This document shows, piece by piece, positions 1-5,168 of a DNA stretch of 5,168 bases. The stretch spans positions 1 through 5,168 of the forward strand of contig CADBNQ010000204.1 in assembly GCA_902796045.1 (NCBI GenBank), given 5' to 3'. The notes below the pieces were generated by a model, which ran no database searches, had not been told where the DNA came from, and saw only the letters and a list, made by a program, of their open reading frames with translations. Position numbers and translations under genes: made by a program. The stretch comes from an uncultured Lachnospiraceae bacterium. Its GTDB lineage: Bacteria > Bacillota > Clostridia > Lachnospirales > Lachnospiraceae. The stretch's first letter is position 1. Every line of letters starts with the position of its first letter.

Positions 1-322
1 ACCATTGAAGACCTTCCGGCGCAGCCGGACAAGCGGCGATTTCCAGGGCTTTGATCTCAGAGGAAGCGTTCTCTACACCATCGAGGGAAGCGCCAGTGCC
101 GCAGAGTGCAGGGAGCTCCACAAAAAATGGTATCCCGTTATCATCCGATCCTATGATTATAAAAGCAAAAAGTCCTATGCCCGTGTGGTAAAGGGGGCAG
201 CCGGACTCTCCCACCGAGAACCGGAAGGGATTCAGGCAGCCGGCAATGGCAGGATCTATCTGGGACTGGCATCCCATTACAAAGACAAATACACCTGTAT
301 GAACATCTATATGCTGAAATAA
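1..322 (+). CDS. C-terminal part of a probable beta-propeller-like protein (5' end outside window)
   Basis: The frame is open to the left edge (a CCA codon precedes the first possible TTG start at 5), so this is most likely the last ~106 residues of a longer protein and not a complete small gene. No ribosome binding site is visible. Counting the TTG codon as residue 1, it has FQGFDL (13-18) followed by a beta-like run SVLYTIEGSA, and later EPEGIQ (72-77) followed by RIYLGLAS (83-90). 'QGF + short strand' and 'EPEGIQ + strand' resemble blades of the helveticin J / teichoic-acid-protein-C type calcium-binding propellers; this assignment comes from motif memory only. The tail is basic and Tyr/Lys-rich, and there is no membrane segment in the visible part. 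It ends in TAA just before a bidirectional terminator and converges on iorB. Function unknown; an unrelated secreted protein is possible. Confidence 0.6.
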   Translation, partial: PLKTFRRSRTSGDFQGFDLRGSVLYTIEGSASAAECRELHKKWYPVIIRSYDYKSKKSYARVVKGAAGLSHREPEGIQAAGNGRIYLGLASHYKDKYTCMNIYMLK

Positions 323-326
323 ACTG

Positions 327-372
327 AAAAAATCAGAGGCAGGATCATACGAATCCTGCCTCTGGTTTTTTT
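327..372. terminator. Bidirectional rho-independent terminator between convergent genes
   Basis: A perfect 12-bp stem (334-345 with 353-364, arm CAGAGGCAGGAT) encloses a 7-base loop. It is flanked by six A (327-332) on the left and seven T (366-372) on the right, so a U-tract follows the hairpin on either strand. It lies between the stop of the plus-strand gene (322) and the stop of iorB (381) and can end transcription of both. Confidence 0.9.
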
Positions 373-380
373 GCGTCTGT

Positions 381-953
381 TTACTCACTCTCCCGTCCCA
401 GCCTGAAAGCTTCGAGATTCAGATCCAGGAACTTTGACGGCACACAGTCACGAATGGCCTGCTGCCATTTCTCCACAGGGAAGTCAAAATATCTGGACAG
501 TCTGCCCAGCAGTACGATATTAACAGCCTTTGAAGATCCGGCCTCCTCAGCCAGCGCAAGGCAGTCCATGGCATCCACCTGGATACCCAGCGTCTTCATC
601 TTGCCGATGAGATCCTCAGGATAGGTGGCTGCACCGATGATGACAGGCATGGGATCGATCTCCTGGGTGTTGACCACGATCCTTCCGCCCTCTTTCAGAT
701 ATTCTATGTAGCGGGCTGCTTCCAGCTTCTCGAAGGAAACGATAAAATCGGCCTGCCCTTTATCTATAATCGGGGAATATACCTTCTCTCCAAAACGGAC
801 ATAGGTGACCACGCTTCCTCCTCTCTGACTCATGCCGTGAACCTCGGAAACCTTCACGTCATAGCCTTCGGTCAGCAGCAGATGTCCCAGAAGCTTGCTG
901 GCCAGCAGGGAACCCTGGCCTCCCACACCAACGATCATGATATTCTTCGTCAT
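381..953 (-). CDS. iorB: Indolepyruvate:ferredoxin oxidoreductase, beta subunit
   Basis: This is the small subunit (190 aa) of the aryl-pyruvate oxidoreductase, which with IorA converts indolepyruvate and related aryl-pyruvates plus CoA to aryl-acetyl-CoA, CO2 and reduced ferredoxin in the cytoplasm. It matches the pyruvate ferredoxin/flavodoxin oxidoreductase gamma-type domain. A glycine-rich GVGGQG loop sits at residues 9-14, and the family signature SEVHGMSQRGGSV spans about 36-48. The length is typical of IorB. The open frame extends upstream to 1022, but the start is set at ATG 953: the protein then begins MTKNIMIVGVGGQG as in relatives, and AGGAGGTG (961-968) lies 7 bases upstream. This start is one base after the iorA stop codon, with its ribosome binding site inside iorA, so the two subunits are probably translationally coupled. 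No odd residues were seen. Confidence 0.95.
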   Translation of the reverse strand: MTKNIMIVGVGGQGSLLASKLLGHLLLTEGYDVKVSEVHGMSQRGGSVVTYVRFGEKVYSPIIDKGQADFIVSFEKLEAARYIEYLKEGGRIVVNTQEIDPMPVIIGAATYPEDLIGKMKTLGIQVDAMDCLALAEEAGSSKAVNIVLLGRLSRYFDFPVEKWQQAIRDCVPSKFLDLNLEAFRLGRESE

Positions 954-954
954 A

Positions 955-2694
955 TTACTCCACCTCCTGTGACTGTAATGCGTCAAAACGGCATAACTGC
1001 TGACAGACACCGCATCCCACACACAAGGTCTGGTCTACTGCTGCCTTCCCATCTTTCATGGCTATGGCAGGACAGCCCAGACGCATGCATGATTTGCAGC
1101 CTACACACTTATCTGAAGCCACCTTAAGGGGCGGGTTATGCTTTACATACTTAAGGAGGGCGCATGGCCGTCTGCTGATGATCACAGATGCCTCGTCTGC
1201 TGCCAGTTCTTCCTTAAGGACCTTGTCGCACTGGGCCAGATCATAGGGATCTACAACAGCAACCCGGTTAAATCCCATGGACCGGCAAAGGCTTTCCAGA
1301 TCAATCTTGCCAGCCGGATCACCCTTGATATTGTAACCGGTGGTAGGGTTCTGCTGGTGCCCTGTCATGCCTGTGATGGAGTTATCCAGGATGATCACGG
1401 TGGACTTGCTCTGGTTATAGGCGATATTGGCAAGCCCGGTCATGCCGGAATGCATAAAAGTGGAGTCACCGATCACAGCCACTGTTTTTGACTCACTCTC
1501 TTCACCGAGTGCTTTGTTAAAGCCGTGGACTGCACTGACAGAGGCGCCCATACATAAGGTCATCTCTATGGCAGAAAGAGGAGCTACCGCTCCCAGGGTA
1601 TAGCATCCGATGTCACCAAGGACTGTACATTTATTACGGTTCAGAGTGTAGAAAAGACCTCTGTGGGGACATCCGGCACACATGACAGGCGGTCTGCCCG
1701 GAAGAGCCTCTCCCAGCTTTTTATAGGGAGCAGAGTCAAGGCCAAGCTTCTCGGCGATCAGATTCTGTGAAAACTCTCCCTCGACCGGAAGCACATCTTT
1801 TCCTGTGACCTCAAGGCCCAGCTGTCTGCAATGGTTTTCGATAATGGGGTCCAGTTCCTCGATGACCACCAGTTTATCTACCCTTGCTGCAAAATCAAGA
1901 ATCAGTTTTCTGGGAAGCGGATTGACCATGCCGAGCTTTAAGATGCTGGCCTGATCTCCGAATACTTCTCTGGCATACTGGTAGCTGGTGGAGGAAGTGA
2001 TGATGCCGATAGAGCTGTCTCCCATCTCCACACGGTTAAAGCTGCAATCCTCCGCAAGGGCGGCAAGGCGGCGGGTCCTCTCTTCCACCACAGGATGACG
2101 GCGAATGGCATTGCCGGGCATCATGACATATTTGGCAATATCTTTCACATAAGGCTTTGGCTCAGGCATCACACGCTCGCCCGTTTCTACGATGCTCTGG
2201 GAGTGAGCGACACGGGTACACATCTTGATGATAACCGGAGTATCGTATTCTTCTGACAGTTCATAGGCCTTCCTGGCAAATTCGAGGGCCTCTTCTGAAT
2301 CTGACGGGTCAAGCATGGGAACCTTGGCAGCGATGGCATGATGGCGGGAATCCTGTTCATTCTGAGAGGAATGCATCCCGGCGTCATCAGCCACACAGAT
2401 CACCATACCTGCATTAACACCGGTGTAGGAGCAGGTATATAAGGGGTCTGCAGCTACATTCAGTCCTACATGCTTCATGCCGCAGAAACTCCGCCTGCCG
2501 GCCAGAGACGCACCGAAAGCCACCTCCATCGCCACCTTTTCATTAGGAGCCCACTCGCAGTAGATCTCATCATACTTAGCCGCTTCCTCCGTCACCTCGG
2601 TGCTCGGCGTTCCCGGATAACTGGATACCAGAGAGCATCCGGCTTCATACAAACCTCTGGCAAACGCTTTGTTGCCCAACATCAGCTGTTTCAT
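955..2694 (-). CDS. iorA: Indolepyruvate:ferredoxin oxidoreductase, alpha subunit
   Basis: This is the large catalytic subunit (579 aa), which binds thiamine diphosphate and iron-sulfur clusters and oxidatively decarboxylates aryl-pyruvates from aromatic amino acid breakdown. The N-terminal pyrimidine-binding domain (about 10-180) includes SSYPGTPSTE (24-33) and the NEKVAMEVAFGAS region, with E57 a candidate cofactor-activating Glu. A middle transketolase-C-like domain follows (about 225-310). CAGCPHRG (339-346) and the diphosphate-binding domain come next, with GDIGCYTLG (360-368) and the GDS...DNS motif (409-411, 437-439). The C-terminus has two 4Fe-4S motifs: C530, C533, C536, C541 and C558, C561, C564, C568. 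Two upstream in-frame ATGs exist (2718, 2712). ATG 2694 is preferred because AAAGGA (2702-2707) lies 7 bases upstream and MKQLMLGNKAFARG matches the usual IorA N-terminus. All key residues are present, so it is expected to be functional. It starts 20 bases after the regulator gene and is followed directly by iorB. Confidence 0.96.
   Translation of the reverse strand: MKQLMLGNKAFARGLYEAGCSLVSSYPGTPSTEVTEEAAKYDEIYCEWAPNEKVAMEVAFGASLAGRRSFCGMKHVGLNVAADPLYTCSYTGVNAGMVICVADDAGMHSSQNEQDSRHHAIAAKVPMLDPSDSEEALEFARKAYELSEEYDTPVIIKMCTRVAHSQSIVETGERVMPEPKPYVKDIAKYVMMPGNAIRRHPVVEERTRRLAALAEDCSFNRVEMGDSSIGIITSSTSYQYAREVFGDQASILKLGMVNPLPRKLILDFAARVDKLVVIEELDPIIENHCRQLGLEVTGKDVLPVEGEFSQNLIAEKLGLDSAPYKKLGEALPGRPPVMCAGCPHRGLFYTLNRNKCTVLGDIGCYTLGAVAPLSAIEMTLCMGASVSAVHGFNKALGEESESKTVAVIGDSTFMHSGMTGLANIAYNQSKSTVIILDNSITGMTGHQQNPTTGYNIKGDPAGKIDLESLCRSMGFNRVAVVDPYDLAQCDKVLKEELAADEASVIISRRPCALLKYVKHNPPLKVASDKCVGCKSCMRLGCPAIAMKDGKAAVDQTLCVGCGVCQQLCRFDALQSQEVE
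961..968 (-). promoter_or_regulatory. iorB ribosome binding site inside the iorA 3' end
   Basis: The minus strand reads AGGAGGTG, 7 bases before ATG 953, within the codons for the last residues of IorA. This near-perfect Shine-Dalgarno fixes the iorB start and places it one base beyond the iorA stop. Confidence 0.85.
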
Positions 2695-2701
2695 ACAACC
2701 A

Positions 2702-2707
2702 TCCTTT
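2702..2707 (-). promoter_or_regulatory. iorA ribosome binding site
   Basis: The minus strand reads AAAGGA, 7 bases before ATG 2694. It decides between this start and the upstream ATG at 2718, which overlaps the regulator stop as ATGA but has only a weak AGAAG one base away. Confidence 0.7.
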
Positions 2708-2714
2708 CTCATTC

Positions 2715-3038
2715 TCATTCTTCTATTTTATCAGCTGCAGCCGATTCTTCTCTGGCTGCAAGCCGGTCAAAAATCTTCGACAGGCAGCCTGTCCCATAGT
2801 TCAGCATCCGGTTGACCCGGCTGATGGTGGCAGAACTGGCACTGGTCTTCTGCATGATCTCCGTATATACATTATCTTCATAGAGCATCTTTGCCACCTC
2901 GTAGCGCTGCTCCATAGACCGGAGCTCCGTTATAGCGCAGATATCCTCGAAGAAATCGCAGCACTCTTCCAGACTCTCCAGCTCCAGAATTGCCTTATAC
3001 ATCCCGATCTTTCGTTCTTTTGGAACATTTTTAGCCAT
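2715..3038 (-). CDS. TrpR/YerC-family DNA-binding protein, first gene of the iorAB operon
   Basis: A 107-residue protein of the TrpR-like YerC/YecD family, which shares the Trp repressor fold. The conserved core is visible: YKAILELESLEECCDFFEDI (14-33), TELRSMEQRYEVAKML (37-52), then the helix-turn-helix YTEIMQKTSASSATISRVNRML (58-79) and the family tail NYGTGCLSKIFDRL (80-93). The last 14 residues are Ala/Glu-rich and look disordered. The length is normal for the family (about 100). The start at ATG 3038 is supported by AAGGAGG (3044-3050) 5 bases upstream; an internal Met13 lacks such a site. It is the promoter-proximal gene, 20 bases before iorA, so all three genes are probably co-transcribed. 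YerC proteins have no firmly known ligand. Being in an operon for aromatic keto-acid oxidation suggests, but does not prove, that it senses an aromatic compound and regulates this operon. Confidence 0.92.
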   Translation of the reverse strand: MAKNVPKERKIGMYKAILELESLEECCDFFEDICAITELRSMEQRYEVAKMLYEDNVYTEIMQKTSASSATISRVNRMLNYGTGCLSKIFDRLAAREESAAADKIEE

Positions 3039-3043
3039 GGCAG

Positions 3044-3050
3044 CCTCCTT
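3044..3050 (-). promoter_or_regulatory. Ribosome binding site of the TrpR/YerC-like gene
   Basis: AAGGAGG on the minus strand, 5 bases before ATG 3038. It supports this start over the internal Met13. Confidence 0.75.
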
Positions 3051-3106
3051 TTCCCATCCTCAGGCATCTTATAGATACCCGGCCTTACTTATGGAATCCC
3101 ATCCTG

Positions 3107-3138
3107 TTTACTATAACACTTTTTCGAGTTAAAGTAAA
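3107..3138. promoter_or_regulatory. Inverted repeat over the operon promoter, candidate operator
   Basis: TTTACTATAAC (3107-3117) and GTTAAAGTAAA (3128-3138) are 11-base arms that match as reverse complements at 10 of 11 positions. The spacer is 10 bases, so the arm centres lie 21 bases apart, about two helical turns. The arms coincide with the -10 and -35 boxes of the minus-strand promoter, where a bound dimer would block RNA polymerase. Part of the symmetry could come from the AT-rich promoter boxes themselves. Confidence 0.45.
3110..3138 (-). promoter_or_regulatory. Predicted SigA-type promoter of the regulator-iorAB operon
   Basis: On the minus strand, -35 TTTACT (3133-3138) and -10 TATAGT (3110-3115) are separated by exactly 17 bases. 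The -10 is preceded by TGT, giving an extended TGn -10. Matches to consensus are 4/6 and 5/6. Transcription would start near 3103, leaving a leader of about 65 bases before ATG 3038. Predicted from sequence only. Confidence 0.65.
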
Positions 3139-3152
3139 TATGTACTATCTCC

Positions 3153-3181
3153 TTGTCTAAATGACACGGATAGGCTATAAT
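3153..3181 (+). promoter_or_regulatory. Predicted SigA-type promoter of the PAP2 gene
   Basis: On the plus strand, -35 TTGTCT (3153-3158) and a perfect -10 TATAAT (3176-3181) are separated by 17 bases. Transcription would start near 3188, giving a leader of about 64 bases to ATG 3252. Its -35 is only 14 bases from the -35 of the divergent operon promoter. A small TGTC/GACA inverted repeat (3154-3166) overlaps the -35. Confidence 0.7.
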
Positions 3182-3251
3182 ATCGGAAAACTCTAAAAAA
3201 GCGGCGGCGGATCAGTCTGCCGGCCTGCTGACGACGGAGGTTGCCCGGGTT

Positions 3252-3770
3252 ATGGATTACAGACATTACAACGACTTCGCCGACAAGATCAGACAGCATA
3301 AAACTCTTCTTAAATGCATTCACTTTTTAAATATTCTCATAACTGCGGCAGGCTTTATTATGTACCCTGCCCTCCTGGTCTTTTACCTGCGGCAGATAAT
3401 GACTGGCAGACTCCTTGTCACCATCCTTGTGCCGGGGACAGCCTTCGCGGCTGTCAGCGTCTTCCGGAAAGTCCGGAATGCCCCCCGTCCCTATGAGCTG
3501 TATCCCATCAGACCGCTGATCAGCAAGGACAAGAAAGGGGAATCATTTCCCAGCAGACACACCTTCTCGATCATGCTGATCGCCGGTCTGTGGTTTTACC
3601 AGTACCCTCCTGTGGGGATCATCCTATTTCTCTGCGGTGCGGTGCTTGGTTTGATCCGGGTTCTGGGAGGTGTTCATTTTCTGAAGGATGTCATCTGGGG
3701 GACTATCCTGGGAACCGGCACGGCAGCCGTCACTGCCCTGATGCTCTTCTTGTTATTTCCTATGACATAA
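3252..3770 (+). CDS. PAP2-family membrane phosphatase
   Basis: A 172-residue integral membrane protein of the type 2 phosphatidic acid phosphatase superfamily, whose members remove phosphate from lipid phosphates or pyrophosphates through a phospho-histidine. The three signature motifs are visible: RKVRNAPRP (72-80), PSRHT (100-104, H103 in place of the usual PSGH) and RVLGGVHFLKDV (136-147, with R136, nucleophile H142 and D146). About five hydrophobic segments are seen (22-46, 54-71, 104-118, 120-141, 146-170) and there is no separate signal peptide. The usual Lys of motif 1 (KX6RP) is at a position filled by R72, with K73 next to it. ATG 3252 has GGAGG (3236-3240) 11 bases upstream, a slightly long spacing. 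It stands alone, divergent from the regulator-iorAB operon, and its stop lies within the terminator palindrome. The substrate cannot be told; undecaprenyl pyrophosphate and phosphatidic or phosphatidylglycerol phosphate are the usual options. Confidence 0.9.
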   Translation: MDYRHYNDFADKIRQHKTLLKCIHFLNILITAAGFIMYPALLVFYLRQIMTGRLLVTILVPGTAFAAVSVFRKVRNAPRPYELYPIRPLISKDKKGESFPSRHTFSIMLIAGLWFYQYPPVGIILFLCGAVLGLIRVLGGVHFLKDVIWGTILGTGTAAVTALMLFLLFPMT

Positions 3771-3807
3771 AAAAGGTGCTGCACGTGCAGCACCCTTTTT
3801 TATGTCA
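3763..3807. terminator. Long symmetric bidirectional terminator
   Basis: A 45-base near-perfect palindrome with a core of GGTGCTGC / ACGT loop / GCAGCACC (3775-3794). It is flanked by six A (3769-3774) and six T (3796-3801) and then by TGACAT (3763-3768) and ATGTCA (3802-3807). The only imperfection is one bulged C at 3795. A U-tract follows the core hairpin on both strands, so it can terminate the PAP2 gene (stop 3768-3770, inside the palindrome) and the convergent ispH-rpsA gene (stop 3818-3820). Confidence 0.92.
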
Positions 3808-3817
3808 GTGATTCAGA

Positions 3818-5168
3818 TTATTCTTCCTCGTCTCTGGCGGGAATATCGAGAGCCTTGATACTCAGGCTGATCTTGCGGTCATCCTTCTTGAAATCTACAA
3901 CCTTGGCTGTGATGATCTGTCCGACATTCAGGACATCTGAAGGCTTCTCAACATGCTCTCTGGCAATCTGGGAAACATGGAGGAGAGCATCAACACCGGG
4001 CTCCAGCTCAATGAAGGCACCAAAGTCTGTCATACGGGCAACTCTACCTTCAACGATGTTGCCGACTGCGTACTTCTCATCTGCTGTAAGCCATGGGTTG
4101 GTCTCAGGGAACTTTAAGGACAGTGCAATCTTCTCGCCCTGGATATCCTTGATCAGAACACTTAAGTTCTCTCCAACATTGAAAACCTTCTTGGGGTTCT
4201 CCACGCGTCCCCAGCTCATCTCTGATATATGAAGAAGGCCATCTGCTCCGCCCAGGTCTACGAATGCACCGAAGTCTGTCACGTTCTTCACTGTACCGTC
4301 AACAGTCATGCCCGGCTCGATCCTTGCGAAGAGCTCTTCCTGTTTTTTCTTCTTCTCTGCAACAAGAAGCTGCTTGCGGTCACCGATGATCCTTCTGCGG
4401 CGAGGGTTGCACTCTGTGATCACAAACTCGATCTCCTGACCGTCATACTTCTTCAGGTTCTTCTCATAGGTGTCAGAGACAAGGCTTGCAGGGATAAAGA
4501 CCCTGGTATCCTCAACAACAACACTGAGGCCGCCGTCAAGAACCTTGGCTACTGTAGCTTTCAGGACTTCCTTGTTCTCGAATGCTTCCTGAAGTCTCTG
4601 GTTTACCTTCTCTGCCTTTAATCTTCTGTAGCTTAAAAGAAGCTGTCCTTCACCGTCGTTGACCTTGAGGACCTTGGCTTCCATCTCGTCTCCTACCTTG
4701 GCTACTGTGGTAAGATCAAGATTCTGGTCGTTGGAGTACTCCTGTCTGGTGATAATGCCATCTGTCTTATATCCGATATTCAGGATAATCTCATCCTCTT
4801 TAACATCAATAATAGTACCTTTGACAATCTCTCCATTCCTGATTGTCTTAAAACTTTCTTCCAGCATCTGGTCAAAACTCATTTCTGCCATGCTTTCATG
4901 AACCTCCTTGATTATATTGTTTGGGGTTGATGCCCCGGCAGTAATACCGAGCCGTTTTATTGCCCGGAAATCTTCCATATTCAAATCTGAGACAGTTTGT
5001 ATATAAAAAGTATTACTGCATTCTTTCTTACTTATCTCGAAAAGCTTCTGCGTGTTCGAGCTGTGTCTGCCGCCAATCACAATCATGGCATCTGAGTGTC
5101 TGGCCAGTTGTCTGGTTTCCGTCTGCCGCTCCTCAGTGGCATTACATATCGTATTAAAGACTTTTATA
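3818..5168 (-). CDS. IspH-ribosomal protein S1 fusion, partial (5' end outside window)
   Basis: The frame stays open to the right edge, so 449 C-terminal residues are visible. The first ~90 are the end of IspH, the iron-sulfur enzyme that makes IPP and DMAPP from HMBPP in the MEP pathway. They contain TICNATEERQ (visible 6-15, C8 being a cluster cysteine), GGRHSSNT (32-39) and GASTP (78-82), the substrate-diphosphate contacts. A further 357 residues, from M93 (ATG 4891), form a four-domain S1 protein that binds mRNA at the 30S subunit. Counted from that Met, the S1 domains lie at about 19-90, 107-175, 193-261 and 278-347. The last two carry the clear signatures TDFGAFVDLGGADGLLHISE and TDFGAFIELEPGVDALLHVS. 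Domain 2 is more divergent and followed by a basic stretch (PRRRR). Such fusions are known in Clostridia and annotated as bifunctional. The apparent ATG at 5086 lies inside IspH and is not the start. A strong internal ribosome binding site at the junction may give free S1. Confidence 0.95.
   Translation of the reverse strand, partial: IKVFNTICNATEERQTETRQLARHSDAMIVIGGRHSSNTQKLFEISKKECSNTFYIQTVSDLNMEDFRAIKRLGITAGASTPNNIIKEVHESMAEMSFDQMLEESFKTIRNGEIVKGTIIDVKEDEIILNIGYKTDGIITRQEYSNDQNLDLTTVAKVGDEMEAKVLKVNDGEGQLLLSYRRLKAEKVNQRLQEAFENKEVLKATVAKVLDGGLSVVVEDTRVFIPASLVSDTYEKNLKKYDGQEIEFVITECNPRRRRIIGDRKQLLVAEKKKKQEELFARIEPGMTVDGTVKNVTDFGAFVDLGGADGLLHISEMSWGRVENPKKVFNVGENLSVLIKDIQGEKIALSLKFPETNPWLTADEKYAVGNIVEGRVARMTDFGAFIELEPGVDALLHVSQIAREHVEKPSDVLNVGQIITAKVVDFKKDDRKISLSIKALDIPARDEEE
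4889..4909 (-). promoter_or_regulatory. Internal Shine-Dalgarno and ATG at the IspH/S1 junction
   Basis: On the minus strand AAGGAGG (4903-4909) is followed after 11 bases by an in-frame ATG (4891-4889), which begins MAEMSFDQMLEESF, the natural N-terminus of a stand-alone S1 protein. The SD coincides with the Lys-Glu-Val codons at the end of the IspH part. A closer ATG (4899-4897) is out of frame, only 3 bases from the SD, and stops after six codons. Initiation at 4891 would give a 357-residue S1 ending at 3818. Activity is inferred. Confidence 0.5.

Noticed and set aside
954..1022. Upstream extension of iorB to an ATG at 1022
   Set aside because: The extra 23 residues overlap the iorA cluster-binding coding region, match nothing in the family and lack a ribosome binding site; ATG 953 has AGGAGGTG at good spacing.
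837..1491. Plus-strand open frames opposite iorA and iorB
   Set aside because: They are antisense to well-conserved IorA/IorB coding sequence, have no recognisable domains and look like shadows of the real genes.
3125..3150. Resemblance to the E. coli trp operator (GTTAA and GTAC elements near the operon promoter)
   Set aside because: Only short pieces match and they are not in the symmetric trp operator arrangement; the 11-base inverted repeat is the better supported operator candidate.
3188..3251. Possible structured RNA or riboswitch in the PAP2 leader (GC-rich stretch with GCCGGC)
   Set aside because: The leader is only about 64 bases, with no convincing long stem, terminator or known riboswitch core.
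3129..3323. Minus-strand open frame of 64 codons across the intergenic region
   Set aside because: It spans both predicted promoters and the PAP2 start, shows no protein family features, and its apparent start lies inside the PAP2 coding region.
3855..4901. Plus-strand open frames opposite the S1 domains
   Set aside because: They lie antisense to the S1 repeats, with low-complexity Ser/Leu-rich translations typical of shadow frames.
5087..5168. Treating ATG 5086 as the start of a short S1-like gene
   Set aside because: The frame continues open to the edge and encodes TICNATEERQ, an IspH signature, so the true start lies outside the window.

Overview
The window looks like ordinary chromosome from an anaerobic Firmicute, most likely a Lachnospiraceae or related gut Clostridium-type bacterium. 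This rests on three things: an IspH-ribosomal protein S1 fusion (known from Clostridia), a ferredoxin-linked indolepyruvate oxidoreductase, and strong AGGAGG-type ribosome binding sites with moderate GC content. The taxon is inferred; no rRNA or species marker is present.

Layout, left to right. Bases 1-322 (+) are the 3' end of a gene for a probable beta-propeller-like protein that begins outside the window. A bidirectional terminator (327-372) separates it from a convergent three-gene minus-strand operon. In transcription order the operon is a TrpR/YerC-family DNA-binding protein (3038-2715), iorA (2694-955) and iorB (953-381). A 213-base intergenic region (3039-3251) carries back-to-back promoters, one for the operon and one for a plus-strand PAP2-type membrane phosphatase (3252-3770). 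A second, very symmetric bidirectional terminator (3763-3807) separates that gene from the convergent ispH-rpsA fusion (5168-3818, minus), whose 5' end lies outside the window.

How the genes work together. IorA and IorB form the thiamine-diphosphate and iron-sulfur enzyme that oxidatively decarboxylates aryl-pyruvates, made by transamination of Trp, Phe and Tyr, to aryl-acetyl-CoA while reducing ferredoxin. A TrpR-fold regulator leading this operon raises the possibility that it senses an aromatic compound and controls the operon. An 11-base inverted repeat covering the -35 and -10 of the operon promoter is a plausible operator. The ispH-rpsA fusion joins the last step of the MEP isoprenoid pathway to a four-domain S1 RNA-binding protein. 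A strong internal Shine-Dalgarno and ATG at the junction suggest that free S1 could also be made.

I found no mobile element, CRISPR array, tRNA or rRNA. No clearly new biological system is evident. The best leads are the regulator/operator pairing and the internal start in the fusion gene.
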